From Deltaproteobacteria bacterium (lineage in GTDB: Bacteria > Desulfobacterota > Syntrophia > Syntrophales > UBA5619), in NCBI GenBank assembly GCA_023487865.1, contig JAMDBG010000088.1, positions 1-56,200 on the forward strand: DNA of 56,200 nt, in the 5' to 3' direction. The notes beneath the pieces were generated by a model. That model ran no database searches, was not told the DNA's origin, and saw only the letters and a program-made list of their open reading frames with translations. Positions within the stretch are counted from its first letter, which is position 1. Every line of letters begins with the position of its first letter. The position numbers were made by a program, and so were the translations under genes. Of the stretch, positions 33,719 through 42,316 are shown in pieces.

Positions 33719-34715
33719 AGCCGATCTCCCGGGCAAACTCGAACTGTCTCGGCCATGGTAATCCGGGGTGGGCACGATCAAAGGGCTCTGTGCCGATCTG
33801 TGTGAGTGAAACCTCATCTACTGTCAAAGGATGGGTGCCGCCGATAAATCCGTAATCCGCTGCAATGACGGGATGCTTCCCTTCGAGGCAGTCGCACTCT
33901 GCGGTGATGTTCAGAAGGGCGTTGATCACCAGTGTCTTCTTGCCGATCTCTTTCCAGATCACTGCCGCCGTCTCCACGAGCCGCTCTTGAAAGATCTTGA
34001 CATCCGTCCCCCAGAAGATCTTTAAGGCCATTTCCGGGCAGAGGGCAATACACTGTGAACACCCGATGCAGGTCTTTAAGTCATACGTCGGTTCGGCATC
34101 CGGGGGGAGAACGGCCGCACCAGTCGGGCAAACCTCAGCGCAGAGACCACAGCGGGTGCATTTTCCCGAAACCAGGCGGGGATGGGCATCCGCATGCATA
34201 CGCTGCTTCTGTGCACGGGAGGCTAATCCCATCGAGATGTTTTTGATAGCACCGCCGAACGCCGATTCAATGTGCCCCTTGAAGTGAGAAAAGATCACGA
34301 ATCCGGCGGCTTTCCGAATGATCTCTGCTACCTGTACCGTCGGAAAGTGGCGATAACCGGAAGGGATCTCCAGGACATCACGGCCATCCATGCCGTCTCC
34401 AATCAGGACGGGACAGCCGAGGTAGGTCTCCGTGAAACCATGATCCGCTGCCGTCTGCAGGCTGTCCGTACCAGTCCGGCGCCCTCCAGAATAAAGAACC
34501 GTAGTATCGAAGACAAAGGGTTTAATCCCGGATTCCAAAAGCCAATGGACGATCTCTCTGGTATAGAGAGGGGGAAGAAATCCCTCGTTCCCCCTCTCCC
34601 CCCAGTGAACCTTTACTCCCACCGAATCACCGGGAGTAAAAGGTTTTATCATGCCATCCAGCAGCTGGCGCAGTGCTTCAGGTGTGCGGCCGGAAACCTT
34701 GAGAACATCGGACAT
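33708..34715 (-). CDS. DUF362 protein with two [4Fe-4S] ferredoxin motifs
   Basis: The roughly 335-residue protein has an N-terminal DUF362 domain (VKVHWGERGNEGFLPP, TTVLYSGGRRTGTDS, FVIFSHFKGHIESAFGGAIK) with a bacterial ferredoxin insert near residues 185-240. The insert's two clusters are CTRCGLCAEVCPTGA and CIGCSQCIALCPE. Such proteins are widespread in anaerobes as putative electron carriers or maturation factors; the partner is unknown. The ATG of MSDVLKV (34715) is preferred over one four codons upstream. It follows the SDR gene by 21 bases on the same strand, so the two may be co-transcribed. Confidence 0.88.
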   Translation of the reverse strand: MSDVLKVSGRTPEALRQLLDGMIKPFTPGDSVGVKVHWGERGNEGFLPPLYTREIVHWLLESGIKPFVFDTTVLYSGGRRTGTDSLQTAADHGFTETYLGCPVLIGDGMDGRDVLEIPSGYRHFPTVQVAEIIRKAAGFVIFSHFKGHIESAFGGAIKNISMGLASRAQKQRMHADAHPRLVSGKCTRCGLCAEVCPTGAAVLPPDAEPTYDLKTCIGCSQCIALCPEMALKIFWGTDVKIFQERLVETAAVIWKEIGKKTLVINALLNITAECDCLEGKHPVIAADYGFIGGTHPLTVDEVSLTQIGTEPFDRAHPGLPWPRQFEFAREIGFTP

Positions 34716-34736
34716 AGGCAACCTCATCAGTAGGTT

Positions 34737-36263
34737 TTAGTCGGATCTTTTTTCAATCTGCATGATCAGATCGTTAAAAAGAAATTGATGGCAGGGTAAA
34801 AAGGTATACCAGTATACCTTGCCCAAAAAACCCTGCGGTTGATAATGGGCGATCACTGCAAGTCTTCTTTTGGAACCGTCATCATCGATTTTGAATTCCA
34901 TCCATGCCTTTCCCGGCAATTTCATCTCTGCACGCAGGAGAAGACGGATATCTTTTTGCAGATCCTCAACTCGCCAGTAATCGATTACATCATTTATCCT
35001 CAGGTTGGTCCGGCTCTTTCTTCCCCTTGCTGCTCCGACTCCGAGAAGGATTTTATCAACCATTCCCCGCAGACGCCATATCCAATTGTTCGAAAACCAA
35101 CCTTCTTTTCCGCCTATCCTGCAGATGCACCGGAACAGCGAGGAGGCCTCTTTGGTGGTGTAAAGGAAATAGGTGTTCATATATCGGGGGCCGTTTTCGA
35201 GTTCATTCAGCTTCAGAGCCAGTACGTGAGCCGGAGGATAGGCGTCCGACCAACGGGTATGAATCCTGTCCTGTTCTTCCCGGTTCATCGCCCGGATGAT
35301 GGCCTCTTTATAACTCAAGGGTTCAAAAGGCAAGTATTGCCTAATCGTGTGATTCTGGCAGACCACCTCATTCTTGAGCCCCTCCATGAGAGAGCGGGTA
35401 ATCGGAGCAGGAATGGGAGTGATAAGACTCCCAATATAGGAATACAAGGGGAGGTAGGAAAAAAACGGCAAGAAAAATCTCTTCTTGTTCAGCAGATCGG
35501 CGCGGATATTCAACATCTCGGCATAACTCAAGATATCTTTTCCTCCAATGTCAAAAGATTCCCGCGCAGTGGCGGGAGTTTCCAATACGCCCACCAGATA
35601 TTTGACCACATCACGTATTGCGATGGGCTGACATTTCGTCTTGGCCCAACGGGGTATCAAAATGACAGGAAATCTTTTGACCAGATGCTGAATAATTTCA
35701 TACGAAGCGCTCCCTGAACCGATGATGATGGCTGCTCGCAGCACCGTGACCTGCACCTTTCCCTTTTTCAGCTCTTCGGCCACCTGTATCCGGCTTTGCA
35801 GATGGGGCGATAGTTTCGATTGGGTGTCGCCAAGGCCGCCAAGGTAAATGATCCGGTTAATTTTATTTGTTTCTGCGGCAATTCGAAAATTGACAGCCGC
35901 CTTGATGTCCGCCGAAGCGAATTCCTTATGTCCCAAGCGAAGTGAATGTATCAAATAATAGGCAGCATCGATATCTTTCAGTGCAATGGTCAGTTGGTTC
36001 AAATCAAGGGCGTCCGCAGCGACAATCTCCGCATCGGGCCATAGTTCTGCATATCCCGGTGAATAGGCCCTGACCATCACTTTGACTTTATAGCCTCTGG
36101 CCAGCAATTCGGGCACCAGCCGTCCACCGATATAACCGGAGGCGCCCGTGACCAAAATTTTCCCCATTCCCGGCAACGGCCTTGAAGGCAAGTCATGACA
36201 GAAAAGAGAATCCGCTGCCGGCGACTGAAAATATGGATGATCATCCGAGATGATAACGGCCAT
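34737..36263 (-). CDS. SDR-family NAD(P)-binding protein with C-terminal DUF2867 domain
   Basis: The 508-residue protein has an atypical extended SDR domain, ILVTGASGYIGGRLVPELL, with PLIHSLRLG-like and IYLGGLGDTQ segments and VLRAAIIIGSGSASYEI. The C-terminal DUF2867 domain (about 340-505) ends FLPCHQFLFNDLIMQIE. This is the YbjT/Ycf39-like fusion often annotated as an NDUFA9-type oxidoreductase. The reaction is unknown. The first ATG (36263) has AAGGA upstream and adds 32 residues before the Rossmann motif; an internal ATG at 36167 is the alternative but lacks a ribosome binding site. Confidence 0.85.
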   Translation of the reverse strand: MAVIISDDHPYFQSPAADSLFCHDLPSRPLPGMGKILVTGASGYIGGRLVPELLARGYKVKVMVRAYSPGYAELWPDAEIVAADALDLNQLTIALKDIDAAYYLIHSLRLGHKEFASADIKAAVNFRIAAETNKINRIIYLGGLGDTQSKLSPHLQSRIQVAEELKKGKVQVTVLRAAIIIGSGSASYEIIQHLVKRFPVILIPRWAKTKCQPIAIRDVVKYLVGVLETPATARESFDIGGKDILSYAEMLNIRADLLNKKRFFLPFFSYLPLYSYIGSLITPIPAPITRSLMEGLKNEVVCQNHTIRQYLPFEPLSYKEAIIRAMNREEQDRIHTRWSDAYPPAHVLALKLNELENGPRYMNTYFLYTTKEASSLFRCICRIGGKEGWFSNNWIWRLRGMVDKILLGVGAARGRKSRTNLRINDVIDYWRVEDLQKDIRLLLRAEMKLPGKAWMEFKIDDDGSKRRLAVIAHYQPQGFLGKVYWYTFLPCHQFLFNDLIMQIEKRSD

Positions 36264-36446
36264 TTGATCCTTCTTTTTGACTCAATCTGATGCCCCGGTA
36301 AAACATGGTTTTTGAATCGATTTATCCTCTCCTCACCTTCCAATTGATAATTTGTATTTTTTATTATCACATAAACGTCAATCTGTTTCAAATTTCTCGT
36401 AAGTTAAAGAAGGTTTTGCTCAATGTATTTTACTGGGTTCATTTCC

Positions 36447-36475
36447 TTGACACGCAAATAACCATCCATTATTGT
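36447..36475 (+). promoter_or_regulatory. sigma-70 promoter of the type II NADH dehydrogenase gene
   Basis: TTGACA (36447-36452) and TATTGT (36470-36475) are separated by 17 bases, 38 bases upstream of the start codon. The rest of the 249-bp divergent gap is AT-rich; a weak TTGACG on the minus strand (about 36388) may serve the SDR gene. Confidence 0.6.
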
Positions 36476-36512
36476 TCACCCTAGAATAAGGTGAATTTTA
36501 AAAGGAAGATCA

Positions 36513-37889
36513 ATGGACATTAGCCAAAAACCCCGCGTAGTCGTGATCGGTGCCGGTTTTGGCGGTCTTTGGGCCGTTCGGACCCTGGCCGGGATGCCTT
36601 GTGATACCCTCGTTATGGATCGCAATAACTACCACACCTTTCTTGCACTCCTCTACCAAGTAGCTGCCGCCGAGTTGGAAGCGGAAGATATCGCATATCC
36701 CGTCCGCAGTATCTTAGAGAAATTCCCCTCTGTCGATTTTGCTTTAGCCCAGGCTCATCGCATCGATGTGGAAAGACGATTGGTGGAAACGGACAATCAG
36801 GCATTTCCATACGACTACCTGATTCTCGCCACAGGGAGTATCCCCCATACGTTTGGTATACCTGGAGTACGTGAGCACGCCTTTTTCCTCAAGACCCTTG
36901 AAGAAGGGGTCACTCTGAAGAACCATATCATTTGCTGTTTTGAAAGGGCATCCCGGCAGATCGATACGGAGGGAAGTGCGGGTATTTTGACGTTCGTCAT
37001 TGTAGGAGGCGGTGCCACGGGGGTTGAGTACGCAGGCGCCCTTACCGAGCTCATTCATGGACCTATCGTCGGTGATTATCGGAAGATCGATTTTCGTTCT
37101 GTTCGGATCATCCTTTTGGAAGGCTCAGACAGTCTGCTTGGCGGCATGCCGGAGTCTATTCGCTCCTATACGTTTGACAGGCTCAAAACAATGGGTGTGG
37201 AAGTGCGTTTAAGAACGAAGGTCGTGGAAGTCACTCCCGTATCGGTCATTCTGAATAGTGATGAGACTATTTCCACCCGGACCGTCGTCTGGACGGCCGG
37301 CGTGCAGGGGGAACCTCTGGCATCCCTTTCCGGCATACCTACCGGTCGTGACGGACGAGTGTCGGTCCTGCCTACACTGCAAATACCTGCTCACCCAGAA
37401 ATATACGTTGTCGGTGATCTCGCCAGTATCGACGCAAACGGACATGCACTGCCCATGGTTGCCCAGGTGGCCATACAATCTGCTGTTGTGGCTGCGCAGA
37501 ATATCGGACGGCAGATAGCCGGGTTTGAACCCCGCGATTTCCACTATCGTGACCGGGGTTCGATGATCACGATCGGCCGCAACTCCGCAGGTGTGGCCAT
37601 CGGTTCTCGCTCCTACACGGGTTTCTTTGCCTGGCTCCTTTGGCTGGTTATCCACCTTTTCAACTTGATCGGTTTCCGAAACCGGTTGATGGTTCTCATC
37701 AATTGGGCCTGGGACTATCTGCTCTACGAACGGGCTGTCCGTTTCGTTTTCCCTTCGGAAGCGCCCTCTTCTCCAAAATCGTCCTCTTGCACTAACAGCG
37801 GCAGCGGTGAAGCCGAGCGAAAAAAGTCGAACACAGGAAATCCGGAACGCCCTGCTGAAAGTCAGGACGTTCCCAAGACGGTATTCTGA
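36513..37889 (+). CDS. ndh: type II NADH:quinone oxidoreductase (NDH-2)
   Basis: The 458-residue FAD flavoprotein oxidises NADH to reduce membrane quinone without proton pumping. It has an N-terminal FAD motif VVVIGAGFGGLWAVRTLAG, the NAD motif FVIVGGGATGVEYAGAL near residue 165, TVVWTAGVQGEPLAS, YVVGDLASIDANG, and PMVAQVAIQSAVVAAQN (quinone-site region). A C-terminal amphipathic/hydrophobic helix, GFFAWLLWLVIHLFNLIGF, anchors it to the membrane. A low-complexity Ser/Lys-rich tail of about 45 residues follows. It meets the convergent MFS gene with a one-base gap. Confidence 0.93.
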   Translation: MDISQKPRVVVIGAGFGGLWAVRTLAGMPCDTLVMDRNNYHTFLALLYQVAAAELEAEDIAYPVRSILEKFPSVDFALAQAHRIDVERRLVETDNQAFPYDYLILATGSIPHTFGIPGVREHAFFLKTLEEGVTLKNHIICCFERASRQIDTEGSAGILTFVIVGGGATGVEYAGALTELIHGPIVGDYRKIDFRSVRIILLEGSDSLLGGMPESIRSYTFDRLKTMGVEVRLRTKVVEVTPVSVILNSDETISTRTVVWTAGVQGEPLASLSGIPTGRDGRVSVLPTLQIPAHPEIYVVGDLASIDANGHALPMVAQVAIQSAVVAAQNIGRQIAGFEPRDFHYRDRGSMITIGRNSAGVAIGSRSYTGFFAWLLWLVIHLFNLIGFRNRLMVLINWAWDYLLYERAVRFVFPSEAPSSPKSSSCTNSGSGEAERKKSNTGNPERPAESQDVPKTVF

Positions 37890-37890
37890 T

Positions 37891-39345
37891 TTAGACAGAG
37901 AACTTTTTCTTGTGTTTCTGCTCGATCCCGCGAGTCACAAAGGTGAGTATCGCCGCTACAACCAAAAGGGCTGCCGCCATGATATACGCGTTGTCATAAT
38001 TTCCTGCCCCGGTGGTCTGCTTCGCCGCCTCGAACATCTTGCCGGCGATAAAAGAAAGCAAAAATCCTCCAACGCCCCATGCGGTGAACACAAGTCCATA
38101 GTTGACCCCGAAGTTCTTAAGCCCGAAGTTGTCCTTGGTTGCAGAGGGGAATACTGACAGGCATGCGCCGTAGTTAAATCCGATCAACATGGAGACAACA
38201 ATAAAGGCGACCATATCGGAAAGCCCTGTCCTTAGCACCATCATGAGGGCCGCCTGGAAAACAAAGATGATGAACATCGTCCAGAGCCGGCCTATCGCGT
38301 CGGAGAGCATCCCTGCAATAATGCGCCCTGATGCATTGCCTACCGCAAGGAGCGCTACGAGAATGAATCCCGCCTCAATCTTCCCGATCTTGGCAATCGT
38401 TGTGACCATGCTGATGATCATCAATCCTGCACCTGCCCCGAAGGTAAACATAACCCAGAGAAGGTAGAACAGAGGGGTTTTGAGCATCTCAACCGGCCCG
38501 ATATTTACCGCAGCGGCCGTGATGGCATTTGCTGAGTTTGCTTCAGGCGGTTTGTATCCGACCGGTGGTGGAGTGAGCAGCTGAGACAGGAGGGTAACGA
38601 CGATGAGGAATCCGATCCCGAATATAAGTAATGTCTTTTGGATGTTGGCCTCCTGGAGTGCGAGAAGTTGTCCCGCGGCAACCTGTGCCGCAGTCTCTTT
38701 TTCGGCAACGGTTTTCTGCAGTGCCAGTGCTTCAGCACCCTTGGCCGGATCTGATTTTGCCAAGTTCAAGTGACTCTGCGCTTCCTTGAGTGCGGTTTCG
38801 GCATCGGTTTTGGCAGTAATCATTCTCTCCATTACCGGCATCGGTTTCCCGCTGAGGTTGTAACCGGTAATATAATTGGCCAGCGGAGAAATGTATACCG
38901 AGGCCAGACCGAATCCTGCTACTACGATTCCGGCTATCAGACCGGTTTTCTTGGCCGAAAACCATTTCACGGCAGGGGGCGTGGCGGCAGCATAGCCCAA
39001 ACCGATTCCGGCACCAGCCAAGAGGCCAAAACCGATGACGTACCAGAGCACAGATGTCGCGAAGGATGCAATGATACAGCCGATCCCCGTCAAGACCCCT
39101 CCGGCAGTCGACACCCAGCGGGGCCCTATTCTATCCTGCAGGCGACCTGCGGGAACCGTCATGAGGGCAAAGGTGATACACGCAATCGAATAGGGAAGAG
39201 CCTTATCCGCGTCATCCCATCCCCACTCGGCAGGGATTGCTTTTTTAATGACACTCCAGCTATAAAGCACACCCAGTGCCAAATTAACACCCATCCCTGC
39301 AAAAGTCACAGTCCAACCCTTGTTCTTGACAACCATTTCTGTCAT
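37891..39345 (-). CDS. OFA-family major facilitator transporter with enlarged TM5-TM6 loop
   Basis: The roughly 484-residue carrier matches the oxalate/formate antiporter family of the MFS: WTVTFAGMGVNLALGVLYSW, YSIACITFALMTVPAGRLQD, WVSTAGGVLTGIGCIIASFA, and PNYGACLSVFPSATKD-like FNYGACLSVFPSATKD. Such carriers usually move small carboxylates. Between the predicted fifth and sixth helices lies an extra stretch of about 65 residues, rich in Ala, Glu, Lys and Gln (ALKEAQSHLNLAKSDPAKGA), predicted helical and, by normal MFS topology, periplasmic. The ATG at 39345 has AAAGGTGAG upstream; the open frame extends to 39396. Substrate unknown. Confidence 0.88.
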   Translation of the reverse strand: MTEMVVKNKGWTVTFAGMGVNLALGVLYSWSVIKKAIPAEWGWDDADKALPYSIACITFALMTVPAGRLQDRIGPRWVSTAGGVLTGIGCIIASFATSVLWYVIGFGLLAGAGIGLGYAAATPPAVKWFSAKKTGLIAGIVVAGFGLASVYISPLANYITGYNLSGKPMPVMERMITAKTDAETALKEAQSHLNLAKSDPAKGAEALALQKTVAEKETAAQVAAGQLLALQEANIQKTLLIFGIGFLIVVTLLSQLLTPPPVGYKPPEANSANAITAAAVNIGPVEMLKTPLFYLLWVMFTFGAGAGLMIISMVTTIAKIGKIEAGFILVALLAVGNASGRIIAGMLSDAIGRLWTMFIIFVFQAALMMVLRTGLSDMVAFIVVSMLIGFNYGACLSVFPSATKDNFGLKNFGVNYGLVFTAWGVGGFLLSFIAGKMFEAAKQTTGAGNYDNAYIMAAALLVVAAILTFVTRGIEQKHKKKFSV

Positions 39346-39685
39346 TTCCTTCTCACCTTTCATGCCGTATTGGATTGGTAAGTATGTCTGCCGCATATAA
39401 CGGTCGGGCCCGGCGATACCCGATGATGGTGCGGTATTTCCACGTCATGCATCTTTCAACAAAAAAGCATCGGTAAAAAATACGTACAAAATATCGGAAT
39501 CGAAAGTTTGTGCGCTTTCTTATTCCCGGTGATTCAAAATGTCAATCTGTATAATTTTTATATACTTCAGATGCGGTAGTTGTAAAACGTGGGTACTGTC
39601 CGATGCAATAATTTCCGCCGAGAATACCCTTCACAACCTTTTGCATAATGACCGATATATTCTTTGGGATCGCCTATTCCTGACT

Positions 39686-39913
39686 GACCTTGTGGTATAG
39701 GGTATGAGTATGGATCCCGGGATGGATGGATTGGAAGCCTGGCCGCGCATCCTCGATATCAGACCGGGGCAGAAGGCGATTATTGTGAGCGGTTTTTCCG
39801 AAACCGAGAGAGTCGGGAAATTCCAGGAATTCGGCGCGGACAACTATGTGCAGAAAACCTATATCATGGAAAGGATCGGGGTGGCAATCAGGGCACGAGT
39901 CGGTGACAAATCA
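39686..39913 (+). pseudogene. decayed response-regulator receiver domain fragment
   Basis: A plus-strand frame reads MDPGMDGLEAWPRILDIRPG, KAIIVSGFSETERVG, FGADNYVQKTYIMERIG: the second half of a receiver domain of the kind that ends hybrid histidine kinases. The preceding codons give DLVV, then a TAG stop at 39698, then GMSMDPG. Relatives usually read VLDM there, so the phosphoacceptor Asp is replaced by Gly next to a nonsense codon. The KP pair is KT. No kinase or first half of the domain is found upstream. The remaining parts of the 39,397-40,011 gap (more than 300 bases on the left) show no other gene. Confidence 0.75.
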
Positions 39914-40011
39914 CCCGCCCTCTCCCGACCATCCCAAGATACAGGTTGTTCTGAGAAGATATCTCGATGTGGGAAACACAGACACGGGATGTTTCAACCA
40001 GCGCTTGCGGG

Positions 40012-40476
40012 CTATTCGTTGATCCGCGTCGTGAACTCAAGATGAACGCCGTCGGGCAGGACGACAAACTGAATTTTGTTGCCCTTGTTGGGACCCTGGT
40101 CCACCTCCATTGGATAAGGCGACAGGGTCTGGATTCGCTGGTCGTATTGTTTACACGCTCTAACCACCGCCTCTACATCATCAACCACGAAGGACAGGTG
40201 AAAATGTCCCATATCCACCATTCGGGGTCGATATTCATGCCGATCCGACGGACCGCTGTAATCTTGCAACTCCAGTGAATGCCCTGCACAGTCCATGTAG
40301 GCGATCATCACCTGAGTACCTGGAACGCCGGTGACAAATGACTGATTCCTGAGATCACGCGGCGCCTTGTCAATCAATTTGAATCCCAATACCTGCTGGA
40401 AAAAGCCGATGGTCCAGTCGAGATCGCCCACACATAATCCTGTGTGAAATATTCGCTTAATGGTAAAATCGGACAT
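40012..40476 (-). CDS. VOC (glyoxalase/bleomycin-resistance) superfamily protein
   Basis: The roughly 154-residue protein shows one VOC module pair: IKRIFHTGLCVGDLDWTIGF (metal His), a central SLELQDYSG strand (metal Glu), HFHLSFVVDDVEAVVRAC (second His) and DGVHLEFTTR (final Glu). Metal-dependent isomerase, epimerase or dioxygenase chemistry is possible. The start ATG 40476 has AAGGAG upstream, lying inside the end region of the kinase gene. As the last gene of the tct-pdxA2-kinase operon, it may act on a late intermediate of that pathway (inference). Confidence 0.85.
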   Translation of the reverse strand: MSDFTIKRIFHTGLCVGDLDWTIGFFQQVLGFKLIDKAPRDLRNQSFVTGVPGTQVMIAYMDCAGHSLELQDYSGPSDRHEYRPRMVDMGHFHLSFVVDDVEAVVRACKQYDQRIQTLSPYPMEVDQGPNKGNKIQFVVLPDGVHLEFTTRINE

Positions 40477-40489
40477 AGGTCTTTTCTCC

Positions 40490-42055
40490 TTATTTGTTAT
40501 TATTTCCATGTGTTATCCAAACTTGCGGAAGATCCATCCTGGCAAGTTCTTCAAAATGATGCTGCACTTCCGTGTAGAGTTTTTTGTACATAGGATATAA
40601 CCGATTGTAGGCGGCGTGCGCCTCTGTGTTTGGTTCAAACTCTTTTCCCGGAACCACTATGTTTTCTATGGCAGACGCGAGATCAGGATAGATGCCCTGG
40701 CTGATACCTGCCAGGACTGCCGCACCCAGCACTTCCGTGTGGCTTTGGGTAAGACTGACTACTTTCTTCCCCAGAATATCGGCGATGATCTGGTTCCAGA
40801 CCTTGCTTGTAGCGGCTGCACCGCCGATCCGCAACTCCTTAATGTCAATGCCATCATCGGTTTCAAGGAGTTCGATGACATGCCGGATGGCAAAGGAGGC
40901 CCCCTCCAATACCGACCGGAAAAAATCATTACGATTATGCCCCAGGGTGACTCCGAAAAATACCCCCCGCGCATAGGGATTCCAAATAGGGGTCCGCTCA
41001 CCGGAAATATAGGGGAGAAACAACAATCCCTTGCTTCCGGGAGGAGACTTGGCGGCTTGGTCGGTAATCAGGTCATATACATCCAGACCGCTAAAACCTG
41101 CGACCGTCTGCTCCATTTGGCAAAAGGTGTCCCGAATCCACCTCAATGACGAACCCACCCCGTTAACGGCACCGATATAGAGCCATAAGTCTGGAAGTAC
41201 ATGGGTACAGTTCATAAAACGACTGTCGAAATGAGACTTTCCCAACGGACCGGAAACCCTTGCCGCAGTCCCCATAATGACAAAGCATTCGCCTTGCTTG
41301 ATGACTCCGGATCCGATTGAGGCGCCGATGGTGTCCATGCAGCCGGCAATAACGGGAGTCCCTTGTTTTAGCCCGGTCAAATGCGCGGTTTCAGCAGTTA
41401 TCCTTCCGACCACCGCATCGGAGGGCTCCGGTTTGGGGAGCTTTTCCTCGGGAATATCAAGCGCAGCGAGGAAAGGCTGGTGCCATTTTTTTTTGCGAAT
41501 ATCAAAAAGCAATGTCGTTGAGGCTCGTGAATAGTCGATCGTGAACTCCCCGGTGAAACGGGCTACCAGGTACCCGCCGGGAACCATGAGTTTGTGCGCC
41601 GCTTTAAATGTTTCCGGTTCATGGTGTTTCAACCAGAGTAGAGTCGGTAGTGAATAAGCACCCGGGGCCACTGGATTTCCGGTGATCTTAAAAACCATAT
41701 CCGCATCCAGAATATTTCTGATTCGGTCGACTTCCGGCAGGGCGCGCTGATCCCAGAGCATGATCGCCGGTCTCAAGGGCTTTCCCTGGCGATCGACTGC
41801 GACGAGCCCATTGGTGCATCCGATGCCGACAGCCAAAATCTCGTCGGCAGGCACATCACGGACGGCTTCCCGAACCGCTTTAACCGTCGCCTTCCACCAC
41901 GCCTCGGCATCATGTTCGGCCTGCCCCGGCACGGTGCTGATCATTTGATACTCACCATAACCGGTTCCCACCAGTTTGCCTTCAATGGTGAAAACGCCAG
42001 CCTTGGAGCCGGTTCCCCCGATATCGATGCCCAGCAAATACGGACCGTGTTTCAT
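40490..42055 (-). CDS. FGGY-family carbohydrate kinase (xylulokinase-like)
   Basis: The 521-residue kinase has the ASKHA nucleotide-binding fold: LLGIDIGGTGSKAGVFT (phosphate 1), AVGIGCTNGLVAVD, WDQRALPEVDRI (substrate loop), GCMDTIGASIGSG, YISGERTPIWNP, and GGAAATSKVWNQIIADILGK (adenosine motif). FGGY kinases phosphorylate sugars, polyols or sugar acids; the specific substrate is not recognisable. The operon context with a PdxA2-type dehydrogenase and a carboxylate uptake system favours a sugar acid or hydroxy acid (inference). It is separated from pdxA2 by a dead racemase-family gene. Confidence 0.9.
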   Translation of the reverse strand: MKHGPYLLGIDIGGTGSKAGVFTIEGKLVGTGYGEYQMISTVPGQAEHDAEAWWKATVKAVREAVRDVPADEILAVGIGCTNGLVAVDRQGKPLRPAIMLWDQRALPEVDRIRNILDADMVFKITGNPVAPGAYSLPTLLWLKHHEPETFKAAHKLMVPGGYLVARFTGEFTIDYSRASTTLLFDIRKKKWHQPFLAALDIPEEKLPKPEPSDAVVGRITAETAHLTGLKQGTPVIAGCMDTIGASIGSGVIKQGECFVIMGTAARVSGPLGKSHFDSRFMNCTHVLPDLWLYIGAVNGVGSSLRWIRDTFCQMEQTVAGFSGLDVYDLITDQAAKSPPGSKGLLFLPYISGERTPIWNPYARGVFFGVTLGHNRNDFFRSVLEGASFAIRHVIELLETDDGIDIKELRIGGAAATSKVWNQIIADILGKKVVSLTQSHTEVLGAAVLAGISQGIYPDLASAIENIVVPGKEFEPNTEAHAAYNRLYPMYKKLYTEVQHHFEELARMDLPQVWITHGNNNK

Positions 42056-42102
42056 GAATCACCATACCTCAAGTTGAATGACGGCCGTCAATGTCAACGG
42101 CG

Positions 42103-42311
42103 TTACCGACAGATGCTGAAAGGGTCGATGGGTGGATCCGTGAGCCATTGTACGATCTCCGGTGTGATTTGTCCGGAAGCGGTCAGTTTCCGGAGGATGC
42201 CTTCGTCCATGACATGAAAAAATAATCGATGTCGGGTCATTGTGAAGCGATCACATGATGGATGGATTCAATAACCAAACGCGTTGAGTGGATGAGCCCC
42301 AGGACCCGCAT
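42103..42311 (-). pseudogene. truncated, frameshifted Asp/Glu-racemase-family gene
   Basis: Six bases after the pdxA2 stop, an ATG at 42311 reads MRVLGLIHSTRLVIESIHHV and meets TGA after 24 codons. After a shift at a run of six T residues, another frame continues FHVMDEGILRKLTASGQITP, EIVQWLTDPPID, and stops at TAA 42105-42103. Together they match the first 65 or so residues of an aspartate/glutamate/hydantoin racemase-family protein, normally about 220 residues. The C-terminal two thirds are absent before the kinase start. Nonsense, frameshift and truncation together argue for a real pseudogene rather than a read error. Confidence 0.7.
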
Positions 42312-42316
42312 TTCTT

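Noticed and set aside
34839..35717. A 292-codon plus-strand open frame opposite the SDR/DUF2867 gene.
   Set aside because: The minus strand has a clear Rossmann motif and C-terminal domain; the antisense frame has no recognisable features or ribosome binding site.
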